A program made the position numbers and the translations under genes. From positions 1 to 64,000 of the forward strand of contig MKUZ01000022.1 in NCBI GenBank assembly GCA_001899065.1: a DNA stretch of 64,000 nt, in the 5' to 3' direction. Positions within the stretch are counted from its first letter, which is position 1; each line of letters begins with the position of its first letter. The DNA is from Devosia sp. 66-22. Its GTDB lineage: Bacteria; Pseudomonadota; Alphaproteobacteria; Rhizobiales; Devosiaceae. Positions 18,690 to 27,493 of this stretch are shown piece after piece. The notes below the pieces were generated by a model. It saw nothing but the letters and a program-made list of their open reading frames with translations. It was not told the DNA's origin and did not search any database.

Positions 18690-19421
18690 TCACGGCGACT
18701 GCTGCATGGCCTCGCGCGTGGTGCGCAGGATGCTGGCGAGGTGCGTGTGCATAGCACGGCGGGCCCGCTCCGGGTCGCGCAGTTTCAGCGCCTCGAGGAT
18801 CAGCTCGTGCTCCCTGGCGCTGTTGGTCAGGACGCCCGGCGTTTCCGAGGCCACGCGGCGGACCTCGGCGCCGATGTGATAGAGCGACTGCGCGGTCCGC
18901 TCGAGGAATGGGTTGCCCGCCAGCCGCATCAGCGTGTGGTGGAACTCGAGGTCCATCACGCGGAAGGCGAGCGGGTCGGTGGTCAGTCGATGGCCCTCAT
19001 GCACCATGTGCTCGAGATGCTCGAGCGCGGCCTCGTCCGCGCGCGCGGCACCCAGTGCCAGCAGTTCACCCTCGACGGTGAGGCGGGCCTCATAGAGCGC
19101 CTCGACATTGTCGTGGTCGAGTCCAACCAGGAACTGCAGGGGAGCCGCGAGGCGCGAGGGCTTGAGGTCGGTGACGCTGCAGCGCCCGCCCTGCCGGGTC
19201 TCGACCACGCCCAGGATCTGGAGGCCGCGCAGCGCCTCGCGGATCACCGGCCGGCTGACCTGCAGTGCGGCGCTCAGCTCCTGCTCGGTCGGCAGCGTGT
19301 CGCCGGCCTTCACGCTGCCCGAATAGATCAGCTCGAGCAGTTTCTCGACCACCATCTCGGCAGCCGATTTGCGCGCCACCGGCGCCATTCTGATCAGGGA
19401 GTCGAGTGCAGCCTGGCTCAC
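18690..19421 (-). CDS. GntR/FadR-family regulator of the sugar cluster
   Basis: This 243-residue regulator has an N-terminal winged helix (LPTEQELSAALQVSRPVIRE, about 42-61) and a helical FCD effector domain with metal-ligand style residues in MDLEFHHTLMRLAGNPFLE. The GTG start at 19421 overlaps the isomerase stop (GTGA), so both share a transcript. It is the best candidate to bind the palindrome at 20899-20929 and control the divergent rhamnose genes. Confidence 0.85.
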   Translation of the reverse strand: MSQAALDSLIRMAPVARKSAAEMVVEKLLELIYSGSVKAGDTLPTEQELSAALQVSRPVIREALRGLQILGVVETRQGGRCSVTDLKPSRLAAPLQFLVGLDHDNVEALYEARLTVEGELLALGAARADEAALEHLEHMVHEGHRLTTDPLAFRVMDLEFHHTLMRLAGNPFLERTAQSLYHIGAEVRRVASETPGVLTNSAREHELILEALKLRDPERARRAMHTHLASILRTTREAMQQSP

Positions 19422-20830
19422 GATCCAACCACGTCCAGAGGGAGCTTGAGCGCGATGGCGACGCGCGACAGCCTGTCGATCTGCCGGCCATAGCCCATGA
19501 CGCCGTGATGAGTCGGGCCGCGCGCGCTCCACTCGCGGATGAAGCGGCGGAGGCCCTGTGGAAAGCGCACGCGCGCATTGGTGTCGCCCAACTGGAGCGT
19601 AGGTCCCGGCACGATCTCGCCTTCCGCCGCCACCATGCGGTAGCCGCCCGATGCATCCTGCATCACCGAGAGCAGGGTAACATCTCCCGCGCGCGGATAG
19701 AACTGCGTGAGATATCCCTTGCCCGACTTGCCGTGGAACACCTCGGACATGGCAAGGCGGGGTGGGGCGTCCGAGATCGCGGGGTCGCCGGCACCGCTAT
19801 GGCCGATAATGATGACGTCGTCGTTGAAGTCCATCGAGTAGAGCTCGGCGAGCGTCGCGCTGCCGCCGACGGTCTTGAGCGCCAGCATCGCAAAGGCGAC
19901 CTTCATGTCGGCCTCGACGGGACAGGCGATCCCCCGGGCGTTGAGAACCGACAGGGCGGGATTGAGGGCCGACAGCAGGACGGCGCGCTCGCCGCCGCTT
20001 GCGCCTTCATAGTGGCTTGCAATGGCGCTCAGATTGTAGCGCGCAACGACGCGGTGCAGTGCTGCCAGCACGGTGCCCGCCGTTTCGAACTCCGCCGCCG
20101 CCAGCGAAGTCGAGGCAGGAAAGGTCTGCCGGAGCTCGGCGACCGCAGCATCGCGCTCGTCGGACGTGACGGCTTTCATCTCGGCCACGGCGTCGTCCCA
20201 GTCGAGGTGGCGCACGAAGGTTCCGAAATGCGCCATCAGATGGGTCTCGTCGACATTGAGGTCCATCATTCCGGCAAAGGGCCGGCCGAGCAGTCCGAGC
20301 GACTGGGTCCGCAGACGGCGCCCCAGCCCGGCGATCTTGCACCAGAGCGCGAGTTCCTCGCTGAGCTCGGCATCGTCGTCGAGATGGCCGGTGATGCTGT
20401 CGAAGCGTTTGCCCAGGCGCAGCAGGACATTGGTCATTTCAGGCAGTGCCGCCGGGGTCACGCCGGCGGCGAGCCAGTCGCCGATGTCGCGCGTCCGCTC
20501 CATGTCAAGCGCCCGCCCCGGCTGCACATTGAGCAGGACGATCGGCACGTCGAGCGCGCGGATGGCTGGCAGCAGCGTCTCCGAATTGGCGTAGGTGGCC
20601 AGATGCACGAACACCACGTCGACATCGCCCGCCGCGAGCATGCGTCCGGCCGCGCGCGACGATTCAGCGTCGTCGGCCATCCCGGCGCTCACCAGTTCGG
20701 CGTGCTGCCCGATAAGGGCCTCGAGCCGGGCATGCGCCGCATCGATGACGCCGCGCATCCGCGGAAACTGTGGCCAGTAGCTGCCCAGGCCCACCGCCAT
20801 AAGCCCCGCGCGCACCGAATTTTCTGCCAC
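19418..20830 (-). CDS. L-arabinose/L-fucose isomerase-family protein
   Basis: This 470-residue protein belongs to the AraA/FucI fold (COG2160-like). Visible family segments include DVDVVFVHLATYANSETLLP, VPIVLLNVQP near 110, PVEADMKVAFAMLALKT, and the metal-site region DDVIIIGHSGAGDP. It lies between its regulator and the divergent L-rhamnose genes, so it may isomerise a 6-deoxy or pentose sugar. An isomerase is not needed in the oxidative rhamnose route beside it, so the substrate is uncertain. Confidence 0.72.
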   Translation of the reverse strand: MAENSVRAGLMAVGLGSYWPQFPRMRGVIDAAHARLEALIGQHAELVSAGMADDAESSRAAGRMLAAGDVDVVFVHLATYANSETLLPAIRALDVPIVLLNVQPGRALDMERTRDIGDWLAAGVTPAALPEMTNVLLRLGKRFDSITGHLDDDAELSEELALWCKIAGLGRRLRTQSLGLLGRPFAGMMDLNVDETHLMAHFGTFVRHLDWDDAVAEMKAVTSDERDAAVAELRQTFPASTSLAAAEFETAGTVLAALHRVVARYNLSAIASHYEGASGGERAVLLSALNPALSVLNARGIACPVEADMKVAFAMLALKTVGGSATLAELYSMDFNDDVIIIGHSGAGDPAISDAPPRLAMSEVFHGKSGKGYLTQFYPRAGDVTLLSVMQDASGGYRMVAAEGEIVPGPTLQLGDTNARVRFPQGLRRFIREWSARGPTHHGVMGYGRQIDRLSRVAIALKLPLDVVGS

Positions 20831-20898
20831 TTCATTCCCCAGAGTCGATCAGCGTTTCGGCGACTATCGCGCAAGCTACGCTGCTACTCAAGATACCA

Positions 20899-20929
20899 AC
20901 ATCGCAACTTGACTTACAAATTGCGATGT
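20899..20929. promoter_or_regulatory. Perfect 9-bp inverted repeat, candidate GntR operator
   Basis: The arms ACATCGCAA (20899-20907) and TTGCGATGT (20921-20929) are perfectly complementary around a 13-base spacer. The site lies in the divergent gap, close upstream of the dehydrogenase start (20956). Such dyads are typical of dimeric regulators; assignment to the linked GntR protein is inferred. Confidence 0.5.
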
Positions 20930-20955
20930 GTGAGCAAAGCACAAGGGAGGACATC

Positions 20956-21720
20956 GTGAAGCTGCTTGAAGACAAGGTTGTCGTCGTGACCGGGGGGTCG
21001 CGCGGGATCGGCGGAGCGACCGCCGTAGCAGCCGCGCGGCAGGGCGCGTCGGTGGCGCTCCTGCACCACCGCGATCAGGCCGGCGCCGACGCCGTGCTCG
21101 GAGAAATCCGTCAGAGCGGCGGGCGCGCCATCGCGATCGACGGCGACATCGCGCAGCCCGAAACCAGCGCGCGGCTCGTCGCCCAGGCTGTCGCGGAGTT
21201 CGGCCGCGTCGACGTGCTGGTCAGCAACGCCGGCATCTGTCCGTTCCACAGCTTCCTCGATCTGCCGGCCGACCTGCTGCAGCGCACGATGGAAGTGAAC
21301 CTGCACGGCGCCTTCTATGTGGTGCAGGCCGCCGCCAACCAGATGAAGGCGCAGGGGCATGGCGGCGCGATCGTCGCCACCAGCTCGATCAGCGCGCTCG
21401 TCGGCGGCGCCATGCAGACGCACTACACGCCAACCAAGGCGGGCGTGCATTCGCTGATGCAGTCCGTCGCCATCGCGCTCGGACCCTATGGCATTCGCTG
21501 TAATTCGGTGATGCCGGGCGCCATCGTCACCGACCTCAATCGCGACGATCTCTCGCAGCCGGGCAAGCGCGCGTATTTCGAGAAACGCATCCCCATCGGC
21601 CGGCTGGGTCAGCCCGATGACGTAGCGGACTGCGTCGTTTTCCTCGCCTCCGACATGGCGCGCTACGTCACCGGTGCGGCGCTGCTCGTCGATGGCGGCA
21701 TGTTCGTGAACCTGCAATGA
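20956..21720 (+). CDS. SDR oxidoreductase, probable L-rhamnose 1-dehydrogenase
   Basis: This 254-residue short-chain dehydrogenase has the cofactor loop TGGSRGIGGATA, the NAG motif SNAGICPF, the catalytic Ser and YTPTK, and the terminal VDGGMFVNLQ. The GTG at 20956 is preceded by GGGAGG at 20945-20950. Lactonase and L-rhamnonate dehydratase follow immediately, which makes oxidation of L-rhamnose to the 1,4-lactone the most economical reading. Other L-aldoses are possible. Confidence 0.75.
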   Translation: MKLLEDKVVVVTGGSRGIGGATAVAAARQGASVALLHHRDQAGADAVLGEIRQSGGRAIAIDGDIAQPETSARLVAQAVAEFGRVDVLVSNAGICPFHSFLDLPADLLQRTMEVNLHGAFYVVQAAANQMKAQGHGGAIVATSSISALVGGAMQTHYTPTKAGVHSLMQSVAIALGPYGIRCNSVMPGAIVTDLNRDDLSQPGKRAYFEKRIPIGRLGQPDDVADCVVFLASDMARYVTGAALLVDGGMFVNLQ

Positions 21721-22601
21721 CGCTTCAGGTCGTCGATCCCCACATCCACTTCTGGGACATGGTTCCAGGGAACTATCCCGGGCTCGACAGTCCGGGCGAG
21801 GGGTTCCTGGGTGACAGTCGCCCGATGTGCGTGCCGCACCTGCCGGCCGATCTCAAGGCGCTGGCGGGCGACATCGACATCCTCAAGGTCGTCCACATTG
21901 ACGCCATTGCCGCCGATCCGCTGCGCGAGACGCGCTGGCTGCAGCAGCTGGCCGATGAGACCGGGCTGCCCAATGCCATCGTCGCCTATGTCGACCTGTC
22001 TCGTCCCGATGCCGACGCGCAGCTTGAGGCCCATTGCACAGCGTCAAACCTGCGGGGCATTCGTCAGATCCTCAATGTTCACCCCGACAAGACCTATGAC
22101 TATGTCGGGCGGGCCTTCATGGACGAGCCTGGCTGGCTGGCTGGCTTCGCGTTGCTCGAGCGGCATGGCCTGAGCTTCGATCTGCAGCTCTATCCCCACC
22201 AGATGCCACGTGCAGCGGAAGTGGCGCGCCGCTTCCCGGGCACCCCCATCGTCCTCAACCATGCGGGCATGTTCGTCGACCGCGCGGCACCGCAGGGCTG
22301 GCGCGAGTGGCGCGACGGCATGCGCCTGCTCGCCTCCTGCGACAACGTCCACGTCAAGATCAGCGGCCTGGGCATGTTCGATCACCGCTGGACCATCGAG
22401 AGCATCCGCCCCTACGCGCACGAGTGCATCGATGCGTTCGGTGTCGAGCGCGCAATGTTCGCCTCCAACTTTCCCGTCGACCGTCTGTTCTCGGACTACG
22501 CGACGCTCTGGCATGCCTTCGCCGAAGCGGTATCGGGCGTGACCGCCGACGAGCAGGCAAGACTCTTCCGTACCAATGCAGAACGCTTTTACAGGATCTG
22601 A
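21717..22601 (+). CDS. Amidohydrolase-family sugar lactonase (probable L-rhamnono-lactonase)
   Basis: This 294-residue TIM-barrel amidohydrolase (COG3618) starts DPHIHFWDM, the metal-binding His-x-His at the N-terminus, and has further conserved blocks PIVLNHAGMF, VHVKISGLGMF and RAMFASNFPVDRLF. It overlaps the dehydrogenase by four bases. In this family, members next to sugar dehydrogenases open the aldonolactone formed. The substrate is inferred from L-rhamnonate dehydratase downstream. Confidence 0.78.
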   Translation: MTLQVVDPHIHFWDMVPGNYPGLDSPGEGFLGDSRPMCVPHLPADLKALAGDIDILKVVHIDAIAADPLRETRWLQQLADETGLPNAIVAYVDLSRPDADAQLEAHCTASNLRGIRQILNVHPDKTYDYVGRAFMDEPGWLAGFALLERHGLSFDLQLYPHQMPRAAEVARRFPGTPIVLNHAGMFVDRAAPQGWREWRDGMRLLASCDNVHVKISGLGMFDHRWTIESIRPYAHECIDAFGVERAMFASNFPVDRLFSDYATLWHAFAEAVSGVTADEQARLFRTNAERFYRI

Positions 22602-22604
22602 ACC

Positions 22605-23783
22605 GTGACCATCACCCCACGCATCAAGGCTGTGCGGACCTATCTGCTCGACGGCGCAGGGGGCGGTGACTATTTCCGCCAGAAGGGTGGCCACTGGTTG
22701 ATCGACAGCCTGATCTCGAACCCGATGTCGGTCTATCCCGAATACAGGGAGACACGTACGAGCTGGGGTGTCGGCGTACTGGGCTCGATCGTCGTCGAAG
22801 TCGAGACCGAGGATGGCCAAGTCGGACGCGGTACAGGCTTTGGCGGACCGCCGGCCTGCTGGCTCATCAACCACCATTTCAGCCGCTTTCTGATCGGCGC
22901 CGACCCGCGCGACCTCAATCGCATCTGGGATCAGATGTTCCGCGCCTCGATGCCCTACGGCCGCAAGGGACTGACGCTCGCCACCATCAGCGTCGTCGAT
23001 CTCGCTCTGTGGGACCTGCTGGGCAAGCTGCGCAATGAGCCGGTCTACAAGCTCATCGGAGGGCGCACCAAGGACCATGTCGATCTCTATTGCACCGGTC
23101 CCCGCCCCGATGCCGCGCAGAGACTCGGCTTCTTCGGCGGCAAGCTGCCGATACCGCACGGCCCCGCAAGCGGCCGCGCCGGCATCCGCGAGAACGTCGC
23201 CATCCTCGCCGACTTCCGCGCCAAGGTCGGACCGGACTATCCCATCATGGTCGACTGCTACATGTCGTTCGACGTGCCCTACGCCATCGAGATGGCTGAG
23301 GCGGCGGCTCATCTCAACATCCATTGGTGGGAAGAGGTCCTCCATCCCGACGACTTCGACGGCTTTGCGCTGCTCAAGCGCGCGCATCCCAAGATGCGCT
23401 GGACGACCGGCGAGCACGAGTACTCGCGTTACGGCTTCCGCAAGCTGATCGAGGGTCGCAATGTCGATATCCTGCAGCCCGATGTGATGTGGGTGGGCGG
23501 CCTCACCGAACTGCTCCGCATCTCGGCGCATGCGGCCGCCTACGATCTGCCGATCGTCCCGCATGGCAGCGGCCCCTACAGTTATCACTATGTGCTGAGC
23601 CAGACGAACGCGCCGTTCAGCGAATACGTCGCCAACAGCCCCGATGGCACCAGCGTGCTGCCCAGCTTCGGCAGCCTGTTCCTCAATGAACCCGTACCCG
23701 AAGGCGGCCGCGTCGACATCGTCGATGCACCGGGCTTCGGCCTCGAACTCAATCCCTCGGCAAAGCTCGTCGAGGCGGACTGA
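22605..23783 (+). CDS. rhmD: L-rhamnonate dehydratase
   Basis: This 392-residue enolase-superfamily enzyme would convert L-rhamnonate to 2-keto-3-deoxy-L-rhamnonate with Mg. Family marks include RTSWGVGVLGSIVVEVETED near 50-70, the metal ligands around MVDCYMSFDVP and WWEEVLHPDDFDG, and TTGEHEYSRYGF with the catalytic region PHGSGPYSYHY. The start GTG at 22605 lies three bases after the lactonase stop. The next pathway enzyme, an aldolase or dehydrogenase acting on the keto-deoxy acid, is absent here. Confidence 0.88.
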   Translation: MTITPRIKAVRTYLLDGAGGGDYFRQKGGHWLIDSLISNPMSVYPEYRETRTSWGVGVLGSIVVEVETEDGQVGRGTGFGGPPACWLINHHFSRFLIGADPRDLNRIWDQMFRASMPYGRKGLTLATISVVDLALWDLLGKLRNEPVYKLIGGRTKDHVDLYCTGPRPDAAQRLGFFGGKLPIPHGPASGRAGIRENVAILADFRAKVGPDYPIMVDCYMSFDVPYAIEMAEAAAHLNIHWWEEVLHPDDFDGFALLKRAHPKMRWTTGEHEYSRYGFRKLIEGRNVDILQPDVMWVGGLTELLRISAHAAAYDLPIVPHGSGPYSYHYVLSQTNAPFSEYVANSPDGTSVLPSFGSLFLNEPVPEGGRVDIVDAPGFGLELNPSAKLVEAD

Positions 23784-23820
23784 AGACCGGCAGGGCCGGC
23801 AACACAAAGGGAGAAGAGAA

Positions 23821-24472
23821 ATGGTCTTGAGACGTGAACTTCTGGCTGGCTTGGCGATGAGCGCCGTGCTGCTGACGGCCCAGCCCGCTGGTGATGGCCT
23901 TCGTTGGAACGCTGTTCGCCACTCTCATCGCCTTCCCTCTGGCGTTCCTCGCGGCGCGCACCATCACCGCCAGCCGACCGGTCAACTGGCTGATGAAGCG
24001 CTTCTTCGATGTCATCCGCTCGGTCGATATGCTGATCTGGGCGCTGTTCTTCACGCGCGGCTTCGGCCCCGGTCCCATTCCGGGTATCGCGGCGATCCTG
24101 TTCACTGACACCGGTGCCCTCGGCAAGGTCTATGCCGAGGCGATCGAGAACATCGACGACAGGCAGCGCGAAGGCGTGCGCTCGGTGGGGGCGTCCGGCG
24201 GCGCGGTCAATCGCTACGGCGTCGTGCCGCAGGTGCTGCCCGTCTTTGTCTCCCAGTCGCTCTATTTCTGGGAAAGCAATACCCGCTCGGCCACCATCAT
24301 CGGTGCCGTCGGCGCCGGCGGCATCGGCCTCAAGCTGCTCGAGACGATGGGCACCAATTCCGACTGGGACAAGGTGGCCTATATGGTGCTGCTCATCCTG
24401 TTCGTCGTGTTCCTGTTCGACAGCATCTCCAACGTCATCCGCCAGCGGCTCATCGGCACCACAAGCCATTGA
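23821..24472 (+). pseudogene. Deletion scar: signal peptide of a binding protein joined to a PhnE-like permease tail
   Basis: At 23821 a gene starts after AAGGGAGAAGAGAA and encodes a signal-peptide-like MVLRRELLAGLAMSAVLLTA, ending at about 23886. There the sequence changes frame into VMAFVGTLFATLIAFPLAFLA, the middle of a PhnE-family ABC permease, which runs to 24472 with its docking loop EGVRSVGASGGAVNRYGVVP and three more membrane segments. About half of the permease and all of the mature binding protein, plus any genes between, are missing. It is best read as one internal deletion in a former transporter. Confidence 0.72.
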
Positions 24473-24523
24473 TTCGCCTGCAACGATCCGCCGTCGCCGG
24501 AGTTGTGGGCGACGGAGGCGGCC

Positions 24524-24733
24524 ATGCAGACCAACTGGTTCATCATCTTCGAAGCGCGGGGCGCTTGGTATATCGACAACGAGGGCACCGAGTTCGGGCC
24601 GTTCCCCTCCAAGCGGCAGGCCGGAACCGAGGCGCTCACCATCGCCCGCACCTTCGGCGACAAGGGACGCCGCTCGCGCGTCTACATGCCCGACGATCAC
24701 GGCAAGCATCAGATGATTTGGGAAGGCGCCTGA
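24524..24733 (+). CDS. Small unknown protein (DUF2188-like)
   Basis: This 69-residue protein starts at ATG 24524 after GGAGG at 24514-24518. Its strands WFIIFEARGAWYIDNEG and the helix SKRQAGTEALTIARTFGDKG resemble the DUF2188 fold, one or two strands followed by a helix that in the family may act as a small DNA- or protein-associated module. The resemblance is loose. The gene is isolated between the permease relic and a convergent LysR gene. Confidence 0.6.
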   Translation: MQTNWFIIFEARGAWYIDNEGTEFGPFPSKRQAGTEALTIARTFGDKGRRSRVYMPDDHGKHQMIWEGA

Positions 24734-24738
24734 GCCCC

Positions 24739-25656
24739 TCAGCTGGCCGCGAGCCGGTTCTCCAGCACCGTGCCCACAGCACCGCACTCCCGTGCGATCT
24801 CGGCGGCAAAGTCGCGGATCATCGGCCGCTCCAGCGTCGCTCCCGACAGCGCCACCAGGGCCACGTCGCGATAGAGCGGCGCGAAGTCGCGCGGCGCTAC
24901 GGCAACCAGCCGCCCCGCGTCGAGATCCTCGGCCACCGACGACCGGATGAATGGCCCCGTGGCGACGCCGCGTATGGCGAGCCGGCGCGCCGGCCCCGCC
25001 GGAATGTCCACGAAGGTCTGGGCCCGCCGTGCGAGGGCAACCGCCGCGTCGGGCTCGACCTGCCACCAGCCCAGCGATATCACCCGCGGCACCAGTTCGA
25101 GCAGGTCGGCGAGGTCGAAACTGTCGCCCAGCTTGTCGGCGATCTCGGGCGCCACCACCAGCGGCGCCTCCTCGCGCATCACCAGCAGCGGCTCGATGTC
25201 GGGCATCAGCGGATCGAGGTTGGGCCACACCACGATCGCCAGTTCCACCAGTCGGTCGCGCAGCATCGCCGTCAGGTCGCGGTGGTTCCCTTCTTCCACC
25301 AGCACGTCCACATTGGGATAGCTGTCCTGGAAACGCAGTAGCGGTTCGGTGATCAGCGGCAGGATCAGGCTGCGCAGGCACCCCAGCGACACGCGGCCAC
25401 GCTCGGCCCGGCGCAGGGCTTCGCGTGCTTCCTGTGCCGCGCTCAGCATGCGCCGCGCATAGGGCAGGAAGCTCATGCCCTGGTCCGTCAGGGTCACCTT
25501 GCGGCCGCGGTTGAACAGCGTCACGCCCAGCAGTTCCTCGAGCGCCCGCATTCGCATCGACACCGTCGCCTGCGTGACGTTGAGTGTCGCCGCCGCTTTG
25601 GTGAAGCTCAGATCCTGGGCGATCCGGTCAAACGTCCTGATCTGGTCGAGGTCCAT
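24739..25656 (-). CDS. LysR-family transcriptional regulator
   Basis: This 305-residue regulator has the N-terminal HTH (LSFTKAAATLNVTQATVSMR, about 16-35), linker helix LLGVTLFNRGRKVTLTDQG, and an effector domain starting RGRVSLGCLRSLILPLITEP. The ATG at 25656 gives the canonical MDLDQIRTFDRIAQDLSF. No obvious divergent target gene adjoins it. Confidence 0.9.
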   Translation of the reverse strand: MDLDQIRTFDRIAQDLSFTKAAATLNVTQATVSMRMRALEELLGVTLFNRGRKVTLTDQGMSFLPYARRMLSAAQEAREALRRAERGRVSLGCLRSLILPLITEPLLRFQDSYPNVDVLVEEGNHRDLTAMLRDRLVELAIVVWPNLDPLMPDIEPLLVMREEAPLVVAPEIADKLGDSFDLADLLELVPRVISLGWWQVEPDAAVALARRAQTFVDIPAGPARRLAIRGVATGPFIRSSVAEDLDAGRLVAVAPRDFAPLYRDVALVALSGATLERPMIRDFAAEIARECGAVGTVLENRLAAS

Positions 25657-25751
25657 TGTCGATCAACGATGCCGATATGAGCGCGGTGACGGCGAGCCGC
25701 CACGCTGGCCTCAGCATTAGAAGCCTTGATGCAAGCCGTCAAACCCTCTCG

Positions 25752-26376
25752 TCAGGGCACGATGCCGATCGCCCCGGGGTCGAGGCCCTCGGCCCGCTCA
25801 TGTGGGTCCTCTCCGCAAGCCGCCTCGCCATAGGGGTTGGCAGTGTCGCAGCTCATCGCCTCACGCATATAGCTGATGAACATAGAGGGCCGCTCGTCGC
25901 AGCCGATGCGCTCGATCAGCTTGCCATCCTTGCCGATCGCCAGGCCCGCCGCGCCGCCGCCCGCATCGTCCTCGACTTCGGGGTCAGGCGGAATGGCAAG
26001 CGAGTAGTAGACATAGTCGCGGCTTTCATCGGCCCATCGGATCGATACCAGATAGCCATCCGGGCCGTCCGAATGCGAGAACAGGAACGCCGTTTTACCA
26101 TCGACGCCACCGGGCGGGAACGCATAGATCAGCTTGCCGTCGCCGTCGGCGTGACGCTCGAAGCGCAGATTGCTCCATGTCCCGTCGTCATGGGGGATGC
26201 CGTTGAGGTCGAGATAGCCCACATCGTTGACCTCGTCCGTCGTACACACGAACAGGGGTCTGCCGGTCCGCGTCGGTCGACTGCTGCCCCAGCGCGGGGA
26301 TCGCCGAAGCCGAGAAAACCGGAAGAAGCAGCAGGAGGATCGTCTTGCTGGCGGTAAGCCTTTGCGGCACTGTCAC
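25752..26376 (-). pseudogene. Secreted protein of unknown function, split by a frameshift
   Basis: The signal peptide (TILLLLLPVFSASAIPALG) begins at 26376 and runs to about 26255, where the minus-strand frame shifts. The rest resumes as LFVCTTDEVNDVGYLDLNG and continues to 25752. The junction falls at a short C-run (plus-strand GGGG, 26254-26257), the usual place for an indel. The mature region is acidic and Gly-rich (VEDDAGGGAAGLAIGKDG) with a short Cys-containing tail (CDTANPYGEAACGED). No family recognised. Either a real frameshift or an assembly error. Confidence 0.55.
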
Positions 26377-26458
26377 GGCCGGTTTCCCTTTGACGCCTGC
26401 GCCATCTCTAGCCCGGGGACCGGCGCGCGCTCAAGCAGCCTGAGATCGAGGACGAACG

Positions 26459-27493
26459 ATGACCTATCGCGCATTGGACACGCGCTACGACGCCATGAAG
26501 TATCGCCGCAGCGGCCGCTCGGGGCTCAAGCTTCCCGCCATCTCGCTCGGCCTCTGGCAGAATTTCGGCGGTAGTCGCGACTATCCCTCGGCCTTCGAGA
26601 TCCTGAGCACCGCGTTCGACCACGGCATCACCCATTTCGACCTCGCCAACAATTACGGCCCGCCTCCCGGCGCGGCCGAGGAGCTGTTCGGCGACGTCAT
26701 GGCGCGCGACTTCCGGCCCTATCGCGACGAGCTCATCATTTCCTCCAAGGCCGGCTACGGCATGTGGCCGGGGCCCTATGGCGAGTTCGGCAGCCGCAAG
26801 AATCTCCTCGCCTCGGCCGACCAGAGCCTCAAGCGGCTCGGTCTCGACTATGTCGATATCTTCTATTCCCATCGCTACGACCCCAATACGCCGCTCGAGG
26901 AAACCATGGGCGCGCTCGCCCATCTGCAGCGGCAGGGCAAGGCGCTCTATGTCGGCGTGTCAAACTACCCGCGTGAGGCAACGCGCGAGGCGCACCGCAT
27001 CCTCGCCGCCATGGGCGTCACGCTCACCATCCACCAGCCCAGCTACTCCATCCTCAACCGCTGGATCGAGGAAGACGGCACCATCGACGCCTGCGGCGAA
27101 CTGGGCGTCGGCGTCATCCCCTATTCGCCGCTGGCGCAGGGCGTGCTGTCGGGCAAATACTCCAAGGGCAAGGACGGTGCCTCGCGCGCGGGTCGCGCCG
27201 GCTCTACTGTGGGCACGCGCTGGCTGGCGCCCAAGGTGCTGGCCGCCGTCGATGCCCTCGCCAAGGTGGCCAAGGCGCGCAAGCAGACGATGTCGCAGCT
27301 CGCCTTGGCCTGGGTGCTGCGCCGCAGCGAGATCACCTCGGCGCTCATTGGCGTGCGCACTATCGAGCAGCTCAAGGATTGTCTCGGCGCGCTCGACAAT
27401 CTCGAGTTCACCGACAAGGAGCTCAAGGCCATCGACGCCGCCACCGGCGACGCGCGCCTCGACAGCCACCCCCCGCTCAGCCTGCCGGACTGA
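26459..27493 (+). CDS. Aldo/keto reductase (YghZ/Gpr-like)
   Basis: This 344-residue NADPH-dependent reductase of the AKR family shows HFDLANNYGPPPGAAEELFG with the catalytic Asp and Tyr, Lys in ISSKAGYGMWPG, and His in YSHRYDPNTPLEE. The C-terminal cofactor region is ALIGVRTIEQLKDC. The YDAMKYRRSGRSGLKLP start resembles L-glyceraldehyde 3-phosphate reductase YghZ. It is alone on the plus strand and its end overlaps the convergent ligase gene by 17 bases. Confidence 0.9.
   Translation: MTYRALDTRYDAMKYRRSGRSGLKLPAISLGLWQNFGGSRDYPSAFEILSTAFDHGITHFDLANNYGPPPGAAEELFGDVMARDFRPYRDELIISSKAGYGMWPGPYGEFGSRKNLLASADQSLKRLGLDYVDIFYSHRYDPNTPLEETMGALAHLQRQGKALYVGVSNYPREATREAHRILAAMGVTLTIHQPSYSILNRWIEEDGTIDACGELGVGVIPYSPLAQGVLSGKYSKGKDGASRAGRAGSTVGTRWLAPKVLAAVDALAKVAKARKQTMSQLALAWVLRRSEITSALIGVRTIEQLKDCLGALDNLEFTDKELKAIDAATGDARLDSHPPLSLPD

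Noticed and set aside
22044..23807. Long minus-strand open frame over the lactonase and dehydratase
   Set aside because: It is antisense to two well-recognised enzymes in a GC-rich genome where such frames arise by codon bias.
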